DNA from: Litorivivens lipolytica
GTDB taxonomy: Bacteria > Pseudomonadota > Gammaproteobacteria > Pseudomonadales > Spongiibacteraceae
DNA: 64,000 nucleotides
Assembly (NCBI RefSeq): GCF_014191715.1
Contig: NZ_JACHWY010000001.1
Location: 1 to 64,000, forward strand
Reading direction: 5' to 3'
The notes under the pieces were generated by a model that worked only from the letters and a program-made list of their open reading frames with translations, was not told the origin of the DNA and searched no databases. Positions 7,887-16,584 of the stretch are shown here, in pieces (positions within the stretch are counted from its first letter, which is position 1; each line of letters starts with the position of its first letter). Both the position numbers and the translations under genes were made by a program.

Positions 7887-8780
7887 TTAATCCCTTAGGG
7901 CGTGGCCGGTCAGTTTAATGAAGAGATCTTCCAGCGTTGGGTTGTGAACGCGAAGGGTCGAGAGATCCAGATCAAAAGCCATCAATTCCTGTAGGGTTTT
8001 TTCAACGCTCAGTGTATCAATGGTGACGACGCCCGGCGTCGCGCTGACGTCGCCAGTAACCGCCGCCGATTCGATGACTGTTTCCGTATGTAAGGATACT
8101 TGACGGTGGGGAAGGTGTTTTTGCAGTAAGGCCTGAGGTGAGCCCTGATCAATAATCTTACCGTGATCGATAATCACCAAGTCGTCGCACAGAGATTCCG
8201 CTTCGTCCATGTAGTGGGTGGTGAGAATCACAGTCTTGCCCTGTTTTTTGATGCGATCAATCAAATGCCAGAACCGACGCCGGGACTGCGGGTCGAGGCC
8301 GGTGGTGGGTTCGTCGAGAAAGACAATTTCCGGATCGTTAATCAAAGCGAGGGCCAACAGCAGGCGCTGTTTTTGGCCGCCGGAGAGCCGATTGGCTTCC
8401 TGATCGAGAAATTCACCCAGATCGCACAGCGTGACCAGCTCGTCGATGGCCAGTGTTTTGTCGTAAAAACTGTGGAAGAGGGCCAGAACTTCCCGAACCA
8501 GCAAAAAATCCGGCAGGGCGGTGGATTGGAATTGAATGCCGCACTGTTGCGCAAAATCCTCACCGCGCGGTGCGCCCTTGTACAAAATCTCGCCGCTGGA
8601 AGGCTTCTTAATACCTTCAATCATTTCGATGGTGGTGGATTTGCCCGCACCATTCGGGCCGAGTAGGCCGAAGCAGATTCCGGTAGGTATGCTAAAGGAA
8701 ATACCCTTCACCGCCTGCACCAGTCGGTAGTGCTTGGTCAGGTTTCGAACTTCCAGAATTGGCGTTGTGGATTCCAGCAC
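7887..8780 (-). CDS. ABC transporter ATP-binding protein (ABC-2 exporter)
   Basis: Nucleotide-binding subunit of the adjacent exporter. Walker A is GPNGAGKST, the signature motif LSGGQKQR, Walker B IVFLDEP with the D-loop TTGLDPQSRR, and the switch His lies in LTTHYMDEAE. A roughly 70-residue C-terminal extension after the NBD is typical of the CcmA/DrrA-like ATPases of ABC-2 systems. The GTG at 8780 is chosen because an AGGA sequence precedes it; a TTG at 8801 would add seven residues. The operon order is ATPase, permease, DsbA-fold protein. Confidence 0.92.
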   Translation of the reverse strand: MLESTTPILEVRNLTKHYRLVQAVKGISFSIPTGICFGLLGPNGAGKSTTIEMIEGIKKPSSGEILYKGAPRGEDFAQQCGIQFQSTALPDFLLVREVLALFHSFYDKTLAIDELVTLCDLGEFLDQEANRLSGGQKQRLLLALALINDPEIVFLDEPTTGLDPQSRRRFWHLIDRIKKQGKTVILTTHYMDEAESLCDDLVIIDHGKIIDQGSPQALLQKHLPHRQVSLHTETVIESAAVTGDVSATPGVVTIDTLSVEKTLQELMAFDLDLSTLRVHNPTLEDLFIKLTGHALRD

Positions 8781-8851
8781 GCGCAGTCCTCGCGAAAACA
8801 AGCGGCGCAGTATAGCATGGGTCTTTTCCTGACTCGTCGACCCTCTGGATC

Positions 8852-10159
8852 ATGCAGAATTCGCAAATAGGCTGGCTGGACGCCGCCCGGATATACACGC
8901 ATCCGCGCGTGTTGGCTATGTTCTTTCTGGGCTTTAGCGCTGGGCTTCCCTTTCTTCTGGTGTTTGCAACGCTGACCGCGTGGTTAACCGATGCGGGAGT
9001 TGCCCGCAGCGCGATTGGTTTTTTTGGTTGGATCGGGATTACCTATTCCATCAAAGTGCTGTGGGCTCCCGTCGTGGATCGACTGGTGCTGCCGGTGATT
9101 GGTCGCAAGCTGGGTCAGCGTCGAAGCTGGATGCTGCTCGGGCAGTTGGGTATCGCTGCCGGTCTGGCGGGGATGGCGTTTGTTGACCCGGTCGATAATC
9201 TGGCGCAGGTGGCGCTACTGGCCCTGCTGGTGGCTTTTGCCTCATCGACTCAGGATGTGGCCATTGATGCCTATCGCATTGAGGCAGTAATTACTCATTA
9301 TCAGGGCGCCATGTCGGCTAGTTACGTATTCGGTTACAAGGTGGCGCTGCTGGTCGCCGGTGCAGGGGCTTTATTTATCGCGGATTTTGGCAGTTGGCTG
9401 CTGGCCTATCTGTCGATGGCTGCCCTGATGGGGGTTGGCGTGATTACCGTCTTGCTGGTTGCCGAGCCTGAACGGGATTTGCCGGCCCCTATTTTTGGTC
9501 GTCACAAGGACCGGCTGACGGATCTGGGGGTGTGGTTCAGCGATGCGGTTATCAGCCCCTTCACCGACTTCTTTAATCGCAATGGTTCTTTTGCGCTGGT
9601 TATTCTGCTGTTTATCGCCGTGTTCCGGCTCAGTGATATTACGATGGGGATTATGGCCAACCCCTTTTACCTCGATTTGGGCTTTAGCAAATCCGAGATT
9701 GCTTCGGTGGCGAAAGTCTTTGGCTTTTTCATGAGTGTGGCCGGGTCCTTTCTGTGTGGCGTGTTGGTGGTGCGCTGGGGCGTGTACCGGCCATTGATGC
9801 TGGGCGCGGTGCTGGTGGCGTCCACCAATATCCTGTTTGCTGTTATGGCTCAGTTGGGGCCGGATATTCGCGCGCTGGCGGTCGTGATCAGTGCCGATAA
9901 TATCAGCGGCGGCATTGCGGCTACCGCTTTTGTCGCCTACCTCTCCGGGCTGACTAATCGTGCCTACACAGCAACACAATATGCCCTGTTCAGTTCACTG
10001 ATGACCCTGCCGGGCAAGTTTTTCAGCGGTTTTTCAGGCTTGATTGTCGATGCCAGCGGTTACACCTGGTTTTTTCTGGTGGCAGCGGCGGTTGGTATTC
10101 CGGCCATTCTTCTTGTGCCGGTGCTGGCCCGGCGCGAGGCAAAGGGCCAGTTAAGTTAG
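8852..10159 (+). CDS. AmpG-like MFS transporter
   Basis: A 435-residue major facilitator superfamily permease with about 12 to 14 membrane segments. The N-terminal pattern FFLGFSAGLPFLLVFATLTA followed by WLTDAGVARSAIGFFGWIG is characteristic of the AmpG family, as is SSTQDVAIDAYRIE near residue 140. E. coli AmpG imports anhydro-muropeptides from the periplasm for peptidoglycan recycling. Many proteobacteria carry several paralogues, so the substrate could differ. It is transcribed divergently from the ABC exporter and lies 160 bp upstream of the steroid-catechol operon on the same strand. No recycling amidase or beta-lactamase gene is nearby. Confidence 0.82.
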   Translation: MQNSQIGWLDAARIYTHPRVLAMFFLGFSAGLPFLLVFATLTAWLTDAGVARSAIGFFGWIGITYSIKVLWAPVVDRLVLPVIGRKLGQRRSWMLLGQLGIAAGLAGMAFVDPVDNLAQVALLALLVAFASSTQDVAIDAYRIEAVITHYQGAMSASYVFGYKVALLVAGAGALFIADFGSWLLAYLSMAALMGVGVITVLLVAEPERDLPAPIFGRHKDRLTDLGVWFSDAVISPFTDFFNRNGSFALVILLFIAVFRLSDITMGIMANPFYLDLGFSKSEIASVAKVFGFFMSVAGSFLCGVLVVRWGVYRPLMLGAVLVASTNILFAVMAQLGPDIRALAVVISADNISGGIAATAFVAYLSGLTNRAYTATQYALFSSLMTLPGKFFSGFSGLIVDASGYTWFFLVAAAVGIPAILLVPVLARREAKGQLS

Positions 10160-10321
10160 CGTTGATTACCGCCGTAGAGTTGTCTAAACCCTTGCCCTGT
10201 GGGCAGTAATTGCCGGGGCTCTGGCCGGTTTCCCGCCCGGAATATGGCCCATTTGGACTATAGTCGCCCGCCGCCAATCCGCTAGAATTTTCGCCTTTAG
10301 TGATAACCGGGAGTAATGGCG

Positions 10322-11533
10322 ATGGACGGTACCGTTCGTGTTGATAACGACAAAGGGCTGACTTCAGAACTGGCGCAAACACTGCTGCAACGGGCTGAAG
10401 CCCTGCAACCCGCCCTGCGTAAGCGCAGCGCAAAAGCCGCCGAACTCCGCCGTATTCCCGATGAAACCATTGCTGACTTCCAGTCTGCGGGCTTCTTCAA
10501 AATGCTGCAGCCGGAGCAGTGGGGCGGTTATGCCCTTGACCCGCAGGTGTTTTACGCGGTGCAGATGAAAATTGCCGAGGCCTGCATGTCCAGCGCCTGG
10601 GTATTGGGTGTGGTGGCCGTGCACAACTGGCAGCTGGCTCTGTTCGACGATCAGGCGGCTCAGGATGTGTGGAAGGATGATCCGACTACCCTGATTTCTT
10701 CTTCCTATGCGCCGGTTGGCAAGGTAGAAAAAGTCGACGGTGGCTACAAGCTGAGCGGCCAGTGGGGCTTCTCAAGCGGCAGCGAGCACTGCGACTGGGT
10801 CTTCCTCGGTGCGGTAGTGCCGGAAGAGGGTGCGCCCTTTGATATGCGCAACTACCGCACTTTCCTTGTTCCCAAATCTGATTACGAAATTATCGATACT
10901 TGGCATGTGGTGGGCCTGAAGGCCACCGGTTCGCAGGATATCCGCGTCGATGGCGCGTTTGTTCCGGAGCACCGCACGCATAAGCTGCTCGACGGTCACA
11001 ACTGCGACAACCCCGGCAACGCCGTGAACGACGCCCCGGTGTTCCGTTTGCCCTTTGGTCAGGTCTTTGTGCGCGCCGTTTGCACCGCCTCGCTGGGCGC
11101 ATTAGAAGGCGCGCTGGCGTCTTACATTGAAACCGCCAAAACCCGCATGGTGGGTCCGGCGAAAATGGCAGACGACCCCTTTGCGCGGCGCCTGGCCGCC
11201 GATGTGAAAACCGCCATCGTGGAAATGAAGCGCACCATGTTCTCCAACTTCGATGCGATGATGGACTGCGCCCGCGCCGGCCAGCCGATTGCGATCGATG
11301 ACCGCGTACAGTACCGCTTTGATTCGGCGGTGGTGGCGGATCGCTGCGCCGAGCTGTCGGCTCGTATGCTGAAAGCGGTAGGCTCCAAGGGTATCTTCCT
11401 GGGTAATGGTGTACTGGAGCGCCATCTGGACATCATGGCCAGTCAGGCTCACGTAGCCAATAATGTGAACATGTACGCCAACAACTTTGGCGGTGTACAG
11501 TTTGGTAACGATAATACCGACCTGAACCTGTAA
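10322..11533 (+). CDS. hsaA: HsaA-type flavin-dependent monooxygenase, oxygenase component
   Basis: An acyl-CoA-dehydrogenase-fold group D flavin monooxygenase, about 400 residues. In steroid degradation HsaA hydroxylates 3-HSA to the catechol 3,4-DHSA using FMNH2 from HsaB. Matching features are LQPEQWGGYALDPQVFYAVQ near residues 62-81, CMSSAWVLGVVAVHNWQLALF, the ISSSYAPVG loop, GQWGFSSGSEHCDWVFLGA, and WHVVGLKATGSQDIRVDGAF. The ATG at 10322 is preferred to the one at 10316 because GGGAG lies 8 bases upstream of it but only 2 bases from the other. It is the first gene of a five-gene operon with hsaD, hsaE, hsaG and hsaF homologues. No reductase subunit gene is adjacent. Other phenol hydroxylases of this fold are possible, but context favours HsaA. 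Confidence 0.85.
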   Translation: MDGTVRVDNDKGLTSELAQTLLQRAEALQPALRKRSAKAAELRRIPDETIADFQSAGFFKMLQPEQWGGYALDPQVFYAVQMKIAEACMSSAWVLGVVAVHNWQLALFDDQAAQDVWKDDPTTLISSSYAPVGKVEKVDGGYKLSGQWGFSSGSEHCDWVFLGAVVPEEGAPFDMRNYRTFLVPKSDYEIIDTWHVVGLKATGSQDIRVDGAFVPEHRTHKLLDGHNCDNPGNAVNDAPVFRLPFGQVFVRAVCTASLGALEGALASYIETAKTRMVGPAKMADDPFARRLAADVKTAIVEMKRTMFSNFDAMMDCARAGQPIAIDDRVQYRFDSAVVADRCAELSARMLKAVGSKGIFLGNGVLERHLDIMASQAHVANNVNMYANNFGGVQFGNDNTDLNL

Positions 11534-11544
11534 GGATACGAGCG

Positions 11545-12375
11545 ATGCCCCAGTTGGTTGAAGGACTGCCGGAAGGCAAATACGCAAAGCTGGCCAACGG
11601 CCACACTATCCATTATCTGGATCAGGGCAGTGGTGAGCCGGTGGTATTTCTGCACGGCTCTGGCAGCGGTGCCAGCGGCCACAGCAACTTCAAGTTCAAC
11701 TATCCTTTTCTGGCGGAGAACGGTTTCCGTTCCATCGTGCCGGATCTGATCGGCTACGGTTATTCCGACAAGCCCGACGATGTGGAATACCACATCGACT
11801 TCTTTGTGGAGTGCGTGAAGCAGACGCTGGACGTGATCGGTGTGGAGAAAGTTCACCTGATCGGCAACTCCCTCGGCGGTGCCATTGCTATCCGCTATGC
11901 GCTGACCTATCCGGAGCAGGTGAAAACTCTGAATCTGATGGCACCCGGTGGTATCGAAGAACAGCCTTCCTACTTCAATATGCCCGGCATGGCGATTATG
12001 AAGGAAGTGTTTACCGGTGGGCCGAACAAAGAAGCGCTGGAGCAGTTTATCCGCCGCGGGCTGGTGTTTGATGAGAAGCACGTAGACGAGCAACTGGTAA
12101 ACGAGCGCTGGGGCATTTTCCAGCAGCAGAACATGCAGGTGATCAACACCATGGTGGTGCCCAATGTCGAAGACCGCCTCGGTGAGTTGAACTGTCCCAT
12201 CATTGCCTTCTGGGGCGCGAACGAAAACATGATGCCGGAAACCGGCATCGCCAAGCTCACCAAAAAGTGCAAAAACATTCGCCTGACCATCGTTTCCGAG
12301 TGTGGCCACTGGGTGATGGTGGAGCACAAGGATCTGTTTAACCGTATGACACTGGATTTCTTGCGTAATGGATAA
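11545..12375 (+). CDS. hsaD: Meta-cleavage product hydrolase, HsaD/MhpC-like
   Basis: A 276-residue alpha/beta hydrolase of the C-C bond hydrolase group. HsaD splits the ring-opened steroid product DSHA into a 2-hydroxydienoate and a propanoate side piece. The oxyanion region is HGSGSGASG (37-45), the nucleophile Ser109 sits in GNSLGG, and the catalytic His255 in CGHWVMVEH. In the family the acid is Asp in a WGREDR-like loop; here the loop is WGANENMMP, with Glu227 at that position and no Asp, so the triad is Ser-His-Glu or relies on another residue. AAGGA precedes the ATG; the gene ends with an 8-bp overlap with hsaE. Family and pathway are well supported; the exact substrate is inferred. 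Confidence 0.82.
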   Translation: MPQLVEGLPEGKYAKLANGHTIHYLDQGSGEPVVFLHGSGSGASGHSNFKFNYPFLAENGFRSIVPDLIGYGYSDKPDDVEYHIDFFVECVKQTLDVIGVEKVHLIGNSLGGAIAIRYALTYPEQVKTLNLMAPGGIEEQPSYFNMPGMAIMKEVFTGGPNKEALEQFIRRGLVFDEKHVDEQLVNERWGIFQQQNMQVINTMVVPNVEDRLGELNCPIIAFWGANENMMPETGIAKLTKKCKNIRLTIVSECGHWVMVEHKDLFNRMTLDFLRNG

Positions 12376-13153
12376 AGCGAAACAGGAAGCCCTGGGTGAC
12401 GAGCTGTACACCGCGCTGACCACCCAGACCACGCTTACGCCCTTTACCGAGCGTGAAGCCGATATCACCATCGATGATGCCTACTACATCTCCTTGCGCA
12501 TGGTGAGCCGCCGGGTGGAAGCGGGTGAGAAAATTATCGGCAAGAAAATCGGTGTGACCAGTAAAGTTGTGCAGGACATGCTCGGTGTGCACCAGCCGGA
12601 CTTTGGTTTTCTGACCGACAAAATGGAATACGCTAACGGTGCAGATATTCCGGTGGCCGGTAACCTGATTGCGCCGCGCGCGGAAGCCGAAATTGGCTTC
12701 AAACTGAAAAAGGATTTGGTCGGCCCCGGAGTGACCGAGCAGGACGTGCTGGATGCCACCGACTACATCATGCCCTGCTTCGAAATCGTTGATTCGCGGA
12801 TCAAGGACTGGAAGATCAAGATTCAGGACACCGTCGCGGATAACGCATCCTGTGGTGTCTTCGTGCTGGGCGAAGAAAAAGTTGATCCGCGCACGGTGGA
12901 TCTGCCCAACCTGAAGGTCGTTGTGAAAAAGAATGGCGAGTTTCTGAGTGAAGGGCTGGGCAGTGCAGTGCAGGGTAACCCGCTGACGGCGGTGGCCTGG
13001 CTGGCGAATACGCTGGGCGCCTACGATATTCCGTTCATGGCTGGGGAAGTGATTTTGTCCGGTTCCTTGGTGCCGCTGGAAGATGTGAAGGCCGGCGACA
13101 AAATGGAAATGGTTCTGGAAGGTGTTGGCAGCGCGAGCTGTCAGTTTGTGTGA
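12368..13153 (+). CDS. hsaE: 2-hydroxypenta-2,4-dienoate hydratase (HsaE/MhpD/TesE family)
   Basis: A 261-residue cytoplasmic hydratase that adds water to the 2-hydroxydienoate released by the hydrolase, giving a 4-hydroxy-2-oxo acid. The family pattern is seen as IGKKIGVTSKVVQDMLGVHQ PDFG near residues 57-81, the metal-site region PRAEAEIGF (98-106), and the FEIVDSRIKDWKIKIQDTVA block near 137-156. The GNPLTAVAWLANTLGAYD stretch near 204-221 is typical of the fumarylacetoacetate-hydrolase-like fold. Its start overlaps the hsaD end (ATGGATAA), pointing to coupled translation. A palindromic repeat separates it from the next operon gene. Confidence 0.9.
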   Translation: MDKAKQEALGDELYTALTTQTTLTPFTEREADITIDDAYYISLRMVSRRVEAGEKIIGKKIGVTSKVVQDMLGVHQPDFGFLTDKMEYANGADIPVAGNLIAPRAEAEIGFKLKKDLVGPGVTEQDVLDATDYIMPCFEIVDSRIKDWKIKIQDTVADNASCGVFVLGEEKVDPRTVDLPNLKVVVKKNGEFLSEGLGSAVQGNPLTAVAWLANTLGAYDIPFMAGEVILSGSLVPLEDVKAGDKMEMVLEGVGSASCQFV

Positions 13154-13160
13154 AATACAA

Positions 13161-13256
13161 CCCTCACCCCGGCCCTCTCCCTGAGGGAGAGGGAGGTTAC
13201 TGCCCAGGCTAAGGCGGTGCGTCCCCTCTCCCTTTGGGAGAGGGGCAGGGTGAGAG
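13161..13256. repeat. CCTCTCCC-family palindromic repeat, double copy
   Basis: Two hairpins built on the core CCCTCTCCCT/AGGGAGAGGG lie at 13173-13193 and 13223-13246, bounded by CCCTCACCCC on the left and GGGGCAGGGTGAG on the right. The composite, inverted arrangement is like REP/BIME elements. It fills the space between hsaE and hsaG, in the middle of an operon, where it may modulate mRNA stability or cause partial termination. Related copies lie at 15246-15280 and 53021-53097. Confidence 0.85.
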
Positions 13257-13279
13257 GAATTCTGTAACAAGAGGCAATC

Positions 13280-14194
13280 ATGGCTGAAAAAATCAAGGCA
13301 GCAATTATCGGTCCCGGTAATATCGGTACCGACCTTCTGATCAAGGCTCTGCGCAGTGAGTATATCGAACCAGTCTGGATGGTGGGTGTAGTCCCGGATT
13401 CTCCCGGTCTGGCCCGTGCCCAGGAACTGGGTCTGAAGACCACCGCCGAGGGTGTGGACGGCATGCTGCCCACGATGAAAGAAGATGGCGTGCAGATCTG
13501 CTTCGATGCGACTTCTGCCTACGTTCACGCGGAAAACTCGCGCAAGGTGAATGAGCAGGGTGCGGTTATGATCGACCTCACGCCCGCGGCGATCGGCCCT
13601 TTCTGCGTGCCGCCGGTTAACCTGCAGGCAGCCGTCGAGGCGCAAGCCATGAACGTCAACATGGTGACCTGTGGTGGTCAGGCGACTATCCCGATGGTGG
13701 CTGCCGTGTCTCGCGTGCAGAAAGTGACCTACGGCGAAATTGTGGCGACCGTGTCGTCCAAGTCTGCCGGCCCCGGCACCCGTAAAAACATTGACGAGTT
13801 TACCCGCACCACCGCCAACGGTATTGAAACCGTCGGTGGCGCTGGCAAGGGCAAGGCGATTATCGTTATCAACCCCGCCGAGCCGCCGCTGATCATGCGC
13901 GACACCATCCACTGCCTGACCGAAGACGAGCCGGATCAGGATGCCATCCGCAAGTCCGTGGATGAAATGATTGTGGAAGTGCAGAAGTACGTGCCCGGTT
14001 ACAAACTGAAAAACGGCCCCGTCTTTGACGGCAAGCGCGTCTCCATCTTTATGGAAGTGGAAGGCCTCGGTGACTTCCTGCCCAAGTACGCGGGCAATCT
14101 GGACATCATGACCGCCGCCGGTCTGCGCACCGCGGAAATGTACGCTCAGGAAATTCTGGCGGGCCGCTTCGAGCCCAAGCCGGTCGCCGCTTAA
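13280..14194 (+). CDS. hsaG: Acetaldehyde/propionaldehyde dehydrogenase, acylating (HsaG/MhpF)
   Basis: A 304-residue CoA-acylating aldehyde dehydrogenase that oxidises the aldehyde made by its partner aldolase to acetyl-CoA or propionyl-CoA with NAD+. The N-terminal Rossmann motif is [12 protein letters not shown] (residues 9-20); the catalytic Cys is in [11 protein letters not shown] near residue 132. [20 protein letters not shown] near 157-176 is the conserved substrate-binding block. Length matches MhpF, BphJ and HsaG. GAGG precedes the ATG. In this family the enzyme forms a channelling complex with the aldolase encoded 17 bp downstream. In the steroid pathway the substrate is propanal; in aromatic pathways acetaldehyde. 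Confidence 0.95.
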   Translation: MAEKIKAAIIGPGNIGTDLLIKALRSEYIEPVWMVGVVPDSPGLARAQELGLKTTAEGVDGMLPTMKEDGVQICFDATSAYVHAENSRKVNEQGAVMIDLTPAAIGPFCVPPVNLQAAVEAQAMNVNMVTCGGQATIPMVAAVSRVQKVTYGEIVATVSSKSAGPGTRKNIDEFTRTTANGIETVGGAGKGKAIIVINPAEPPLIMRDTIHCLTEDEPDQDAIRKSVDEMIVEVQKYVPGYKLKNGPVFDGKRVSIFMEVEGLGDFLPKYAGNLDIMTAAGLRTAEMYAQEILAGRFEPKPVAA

Positions 14195-14211
14195 GAGAGA
14201 GGATTTGCAGC

Positions 14212-15240
14212 ATGGATTTGAACGGTAAGAAAGTCACTCTGCACGATATGTGTCTGCGCGACGGCATGCACGCCAAGCAGCACAAGATCAGCCTCGACGA
14301 AATGGTAGCGGTTGCCAAGGGACTGGACGATGCGGGTATGCCCCTGATTGAAGTTACCCACGGCGATGGTTTGGGCGGCGCTTCTGTGAACTACGGCTTC
14401 CCCGCGCACAGCGATGAGGAATACCTGAAAGCGGTATGCGGCGCAGTGAAGAACGCGAAAATTTCAGCGCTGTTGCTGCCCGGTATCGGTACGGTTGATC
14501 ACCTGAAAATGGCGGTTGATTGTGGCGTAACCACCATTCGCGTAGCGACCCACTGCACCGAAGCCGACGTCTCCGAACAGCATATTCATATGGCTGCGGA
14601 TATGGGCCTGGATACTGTTGGCTTTCTGATGATGGCCCACATGATTGAGCCGGAAGAAATTCTGGAGCAGGCCAAGCTAATGGAAAGCTACGGTGCAAAC
14701 TGCATTTACTGCACCGATTCCGCAGGTTATATGCTGCCCGATGACGTGGCAAAGCGCATCAGCCTGCTGCGCGCCGAACTCAAGCCGGAAACCGAGTTGG
14801 GCTTCCACGCTCACCACAACCTGAGCCTGGGTGTGTGGAACTCGCTGGTGGCCGTTGAAAACGGCGCCAACCGTATCGACGGTTCTGTGGCGGGCCTCGG
14901 CGCCGGTGCGGGTAATACCCCGCTCGAAGTGTTTACCGCAGTAGCCGATCGCATGGGCCTGAAGCACGGTATCGATCTCTACAAGATCATGGATGTGGCC
15001 GAAGAGATTGTAACGCCGATTATGGATCAGCCGATCCGAATCGACCGCGATGCGCTGGTGCTGGGTTACGCCGGTGTGTACTCGTCTTTCCTGCTGTTCG
15101 CTCAGCGCGCCAGCAAGAAGTATGGCGTTTCTTCACGGGATATTCTGGTGGAACTGGGTCGTCGCCGCACCGTTGGTGGTCAGGAAGATATGATCGAAGA
15201 TCTGGCGCTGGATATGGCCAAGGAGCAGGGCAAGCTTTAA
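14212..15240 (+). CDS. hsaF: 4-hydroxy-2-oxovalerate aldolase family (HsaF/MhpE)
   Basis: A 342-residue divalent-metal class II aldolase of the HMG-CoA-lyase-like fold. It splits 4-hydroxy-2-oxo acids into pyruvate and an aldehyde passed to the adjacent dehydrogenase. The start motif [18 protein letters not shown] (residues 9-26) carries the catalytic Arg-Asp pair; the metal-binding HxH is in [14 protein letters not shown] near residues 198-211. The C-terminal communication domain contains [26 protein letters not shown] lies upstream of the ATG. It is the last gene of the hsa operon, which ends at a palindromic repeat. Confidence 0.95.
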   Translation: MDLNGKKVTLHDMCLRDGMHAKQHKISLDEMVAVAKGLDDAGMPLIEVTHGDGLGGASVNYGFPAHSDEEYLKAVCGAVKNAKISALLLPGIGTVDHLKMAVDCGVTTIRVATHCTEADVSEQHIHMAADMGLDTVGFLMMAHMIEPEEILEQAKLMESYGANCIYCTDSAGYMLPDDVAKRISLLRAELKPETELGFHAHHNLSLGVWNSLVAVENGANRIDGSVAGLGAGAGNTPLEVFTAVADRMGLKHGIDLYKIMDVAEEIVTPIMDQPIRIDRDALVLGYAGVYSSFLLFAQRASKKYGVSSRDILVELGRRRTVGGQEDMIEDLALDMAKEQGKL

Positions 15241-15245
15241 GCTTG

Positions 15246-15280
15246 CCCTCAGCCCAACCCTCTCCCGGTGGGAGAGGGAG
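15246..15280. repeat. CCTCTCCC-family palindromic repeat
   Basis: CCCTCTCCC (15258-15266) and GGGAGAGGG (15270-15278) form a 9-bp hairpin with a 3-nt loop, preceded by CCCTCAGCCCAA. It lies between the convergent hsaF and methyltransferase genes and covers the last codons and stop of the methyltransferase. It may act as a terminator for hsaF. Confidence 0.8.
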
Positions 15281-16460
15281 TTCTTATCGCATCTACCAGG
15301 ATATTCCTCGGCGTCAGCTCTGTTTCACAAAACGCCACCCACCGACAACGGTATCCGTTTTCCTCCAGAAACATCATCTGATCCAGCACCAGCCATAACT
15401 CCAACGGCCGGCGAAACAGTTCCCGCACTAGCTCCTGCCTCGCGACGATTTGGTAGCGTTCCCGGCCCCGTTTTTCAAAGGCTGGGTAATCAAGTTGCTG
15501 CGGCAATTGAATCTGCCGATAACGCGCGGCTTGCTCTGCAAACTCTCTAAAGGTTTTTGGTTGATTGAGTCGGTTTAGCGGCGGCGTGTGCAGGTAGGTG
15601 TCTTTACCGCGCACGCTACGCTGCAGCGCATCGAATCCCAATCGCCAGCTTTGGTGTTCCACAAAACGCTGTTTTTCCGCGTGACCGGCTGTGGAGTTTT
15701 GGCGTACCGCGCCGCGAATTTCCGCGCTGGTGAGATTCAAGCCCTGGGCCTGTCCAAGTTGCGATAGCGGCGAGTATTCGCCGGGCAAAAACTTGTGATA
15801 GCAACAAGGTGACCAGCTGATTTGTTCGCAGCCCACGGCCACGGCGTCGCGCAAGAGTTTACGATGCAGCTCACCGCAAGCGTGGAGGGCAACAATCTGC
15901 TGATTAGTATCCAGAAAGTGTCGAGCTTCCGGTGACAGGACATCGCAGCGGTGAATGTGAATCGGGTCGTTACCGGACAGTGTATTGCCCGCTTCAACCA
16001 ATATCGGGTCAATTTCCAGCGCGGTCACCGGCTGACCGTGGCGGGTGTGAATCTCACGACCCAGATGGGCCTTGCCGCTGCACCAGTCGAGCAGCGGGTG
16101 CTCCGGTGCCGGCAGCGCATCACAAAAAGCGCAAATCTGTGCCCATTTGCGACCGGGTACATGACTGGGCTCTTTGCTTAGCCCGTTGCCGGGCGAGCGA
16201 CGTGTAAGGTCTGGTGCCGGCAGCTCGCACAGCTGCTTGATGGCCTCGCACTGGGTGGGTAGTACTCTGGTGAGAGCGCTTATCAATGCCTCGTCACAGG
16301 CCTGCGCGGCAAGCAGCGAAGCATCATCAATGGCATTCAGGTGATCGGTGAGGGGGCTATCGTCTGCCCACTCGGGCGCCGCCATAAAAGGCTGACAACG
16401 CCAGTATTGTGCATTTTCACGCAGCAATTCCGTCAGTTGAAGAAGTCGTTCAGCGGGCAT
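15249..16460 (-). CDS. SAM-dependent methyltransferase (Methyltransf_32-like)
   Basis: A 403-residue cytoplasmic protein with a class I methyltransferase core resembling PF13679. Motif I appears as LLDWCSGKAHLGREI (residues about 123-137), followed by ALEIDPILVEAGN. The HACGELHRKLLRDA block and the SPCCYHKFLPG motif near residues 193-225 are typical of this group, related to GSTCD and TRMT13-like proteins. The substrate is unknown. The last residues, around RTPSPTGRGLG, are encoded by a palindromic repeat, so the natural C-terminus has probably been replaced by repeat insertion. No partner gene is adjacent; it is divergent from acnA. Confidence 0.75.
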   Translation of the reverse strand: MPAERLLQLTELLRENAQYWRCQPFMAAPEWADDSPLTDHLNAIDDASLLAAQACDEALISALTRVLPTQCEAIKQLCELPAPDLTRRSPGNGLSKEPSHVPGRKWAQICAFCDALPAPEHPLLDWCSGKAHLGREIHTRHGQPVTALEIDPILVEAGNTLSGNDPIHIHRCDVLSPEARHFLDTNQQIVALHACGELHRKLLRDAVAVGCEQISWSPCCYHKFLPGEYSPLSQLGQAQGLNLTSAEIRGAVRQNSTAGHAEKQRFVEHQSWRLGFDALQRSVRGKDTYLHTPPLNRLNQPKTFREFAEQAARYRQIQLPQQLDYPAFEKRGRERYQIVARQELVRELFRRPLELWLVLDQMMFLEENGYRCRWVAFCETELTPRNILVDAIRTPSPTGRGLG

Positions 16461-16584
16461 ATTTACTGCGCATCGGTTCGGCTTTTGCGTGCGTATTGGT
16501 TAAGGTAGCCTATGATAACAGTTGCTATCGATAAGAAAGGCCCGCGCGTGCGAATTGCCGGCCAGCCGTAAAGGAGCAGACCGT

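Noticed and set aside
9371-9979. 202-codon minus-strand frame inside the MFS gene
   Set aside because: Rich in His/Gln/Asn with no hydrophobic pattern, entirely antisense to an obvious membrane transporter; a codon-bias shadow.
11449-13912. Long antisense frames (340 and 524 codons) across the hsa genes
   Set aside because: High-GC third positions of hsaD, hsaE and hsaG create open antisense frames; no domain or start signal supports them.
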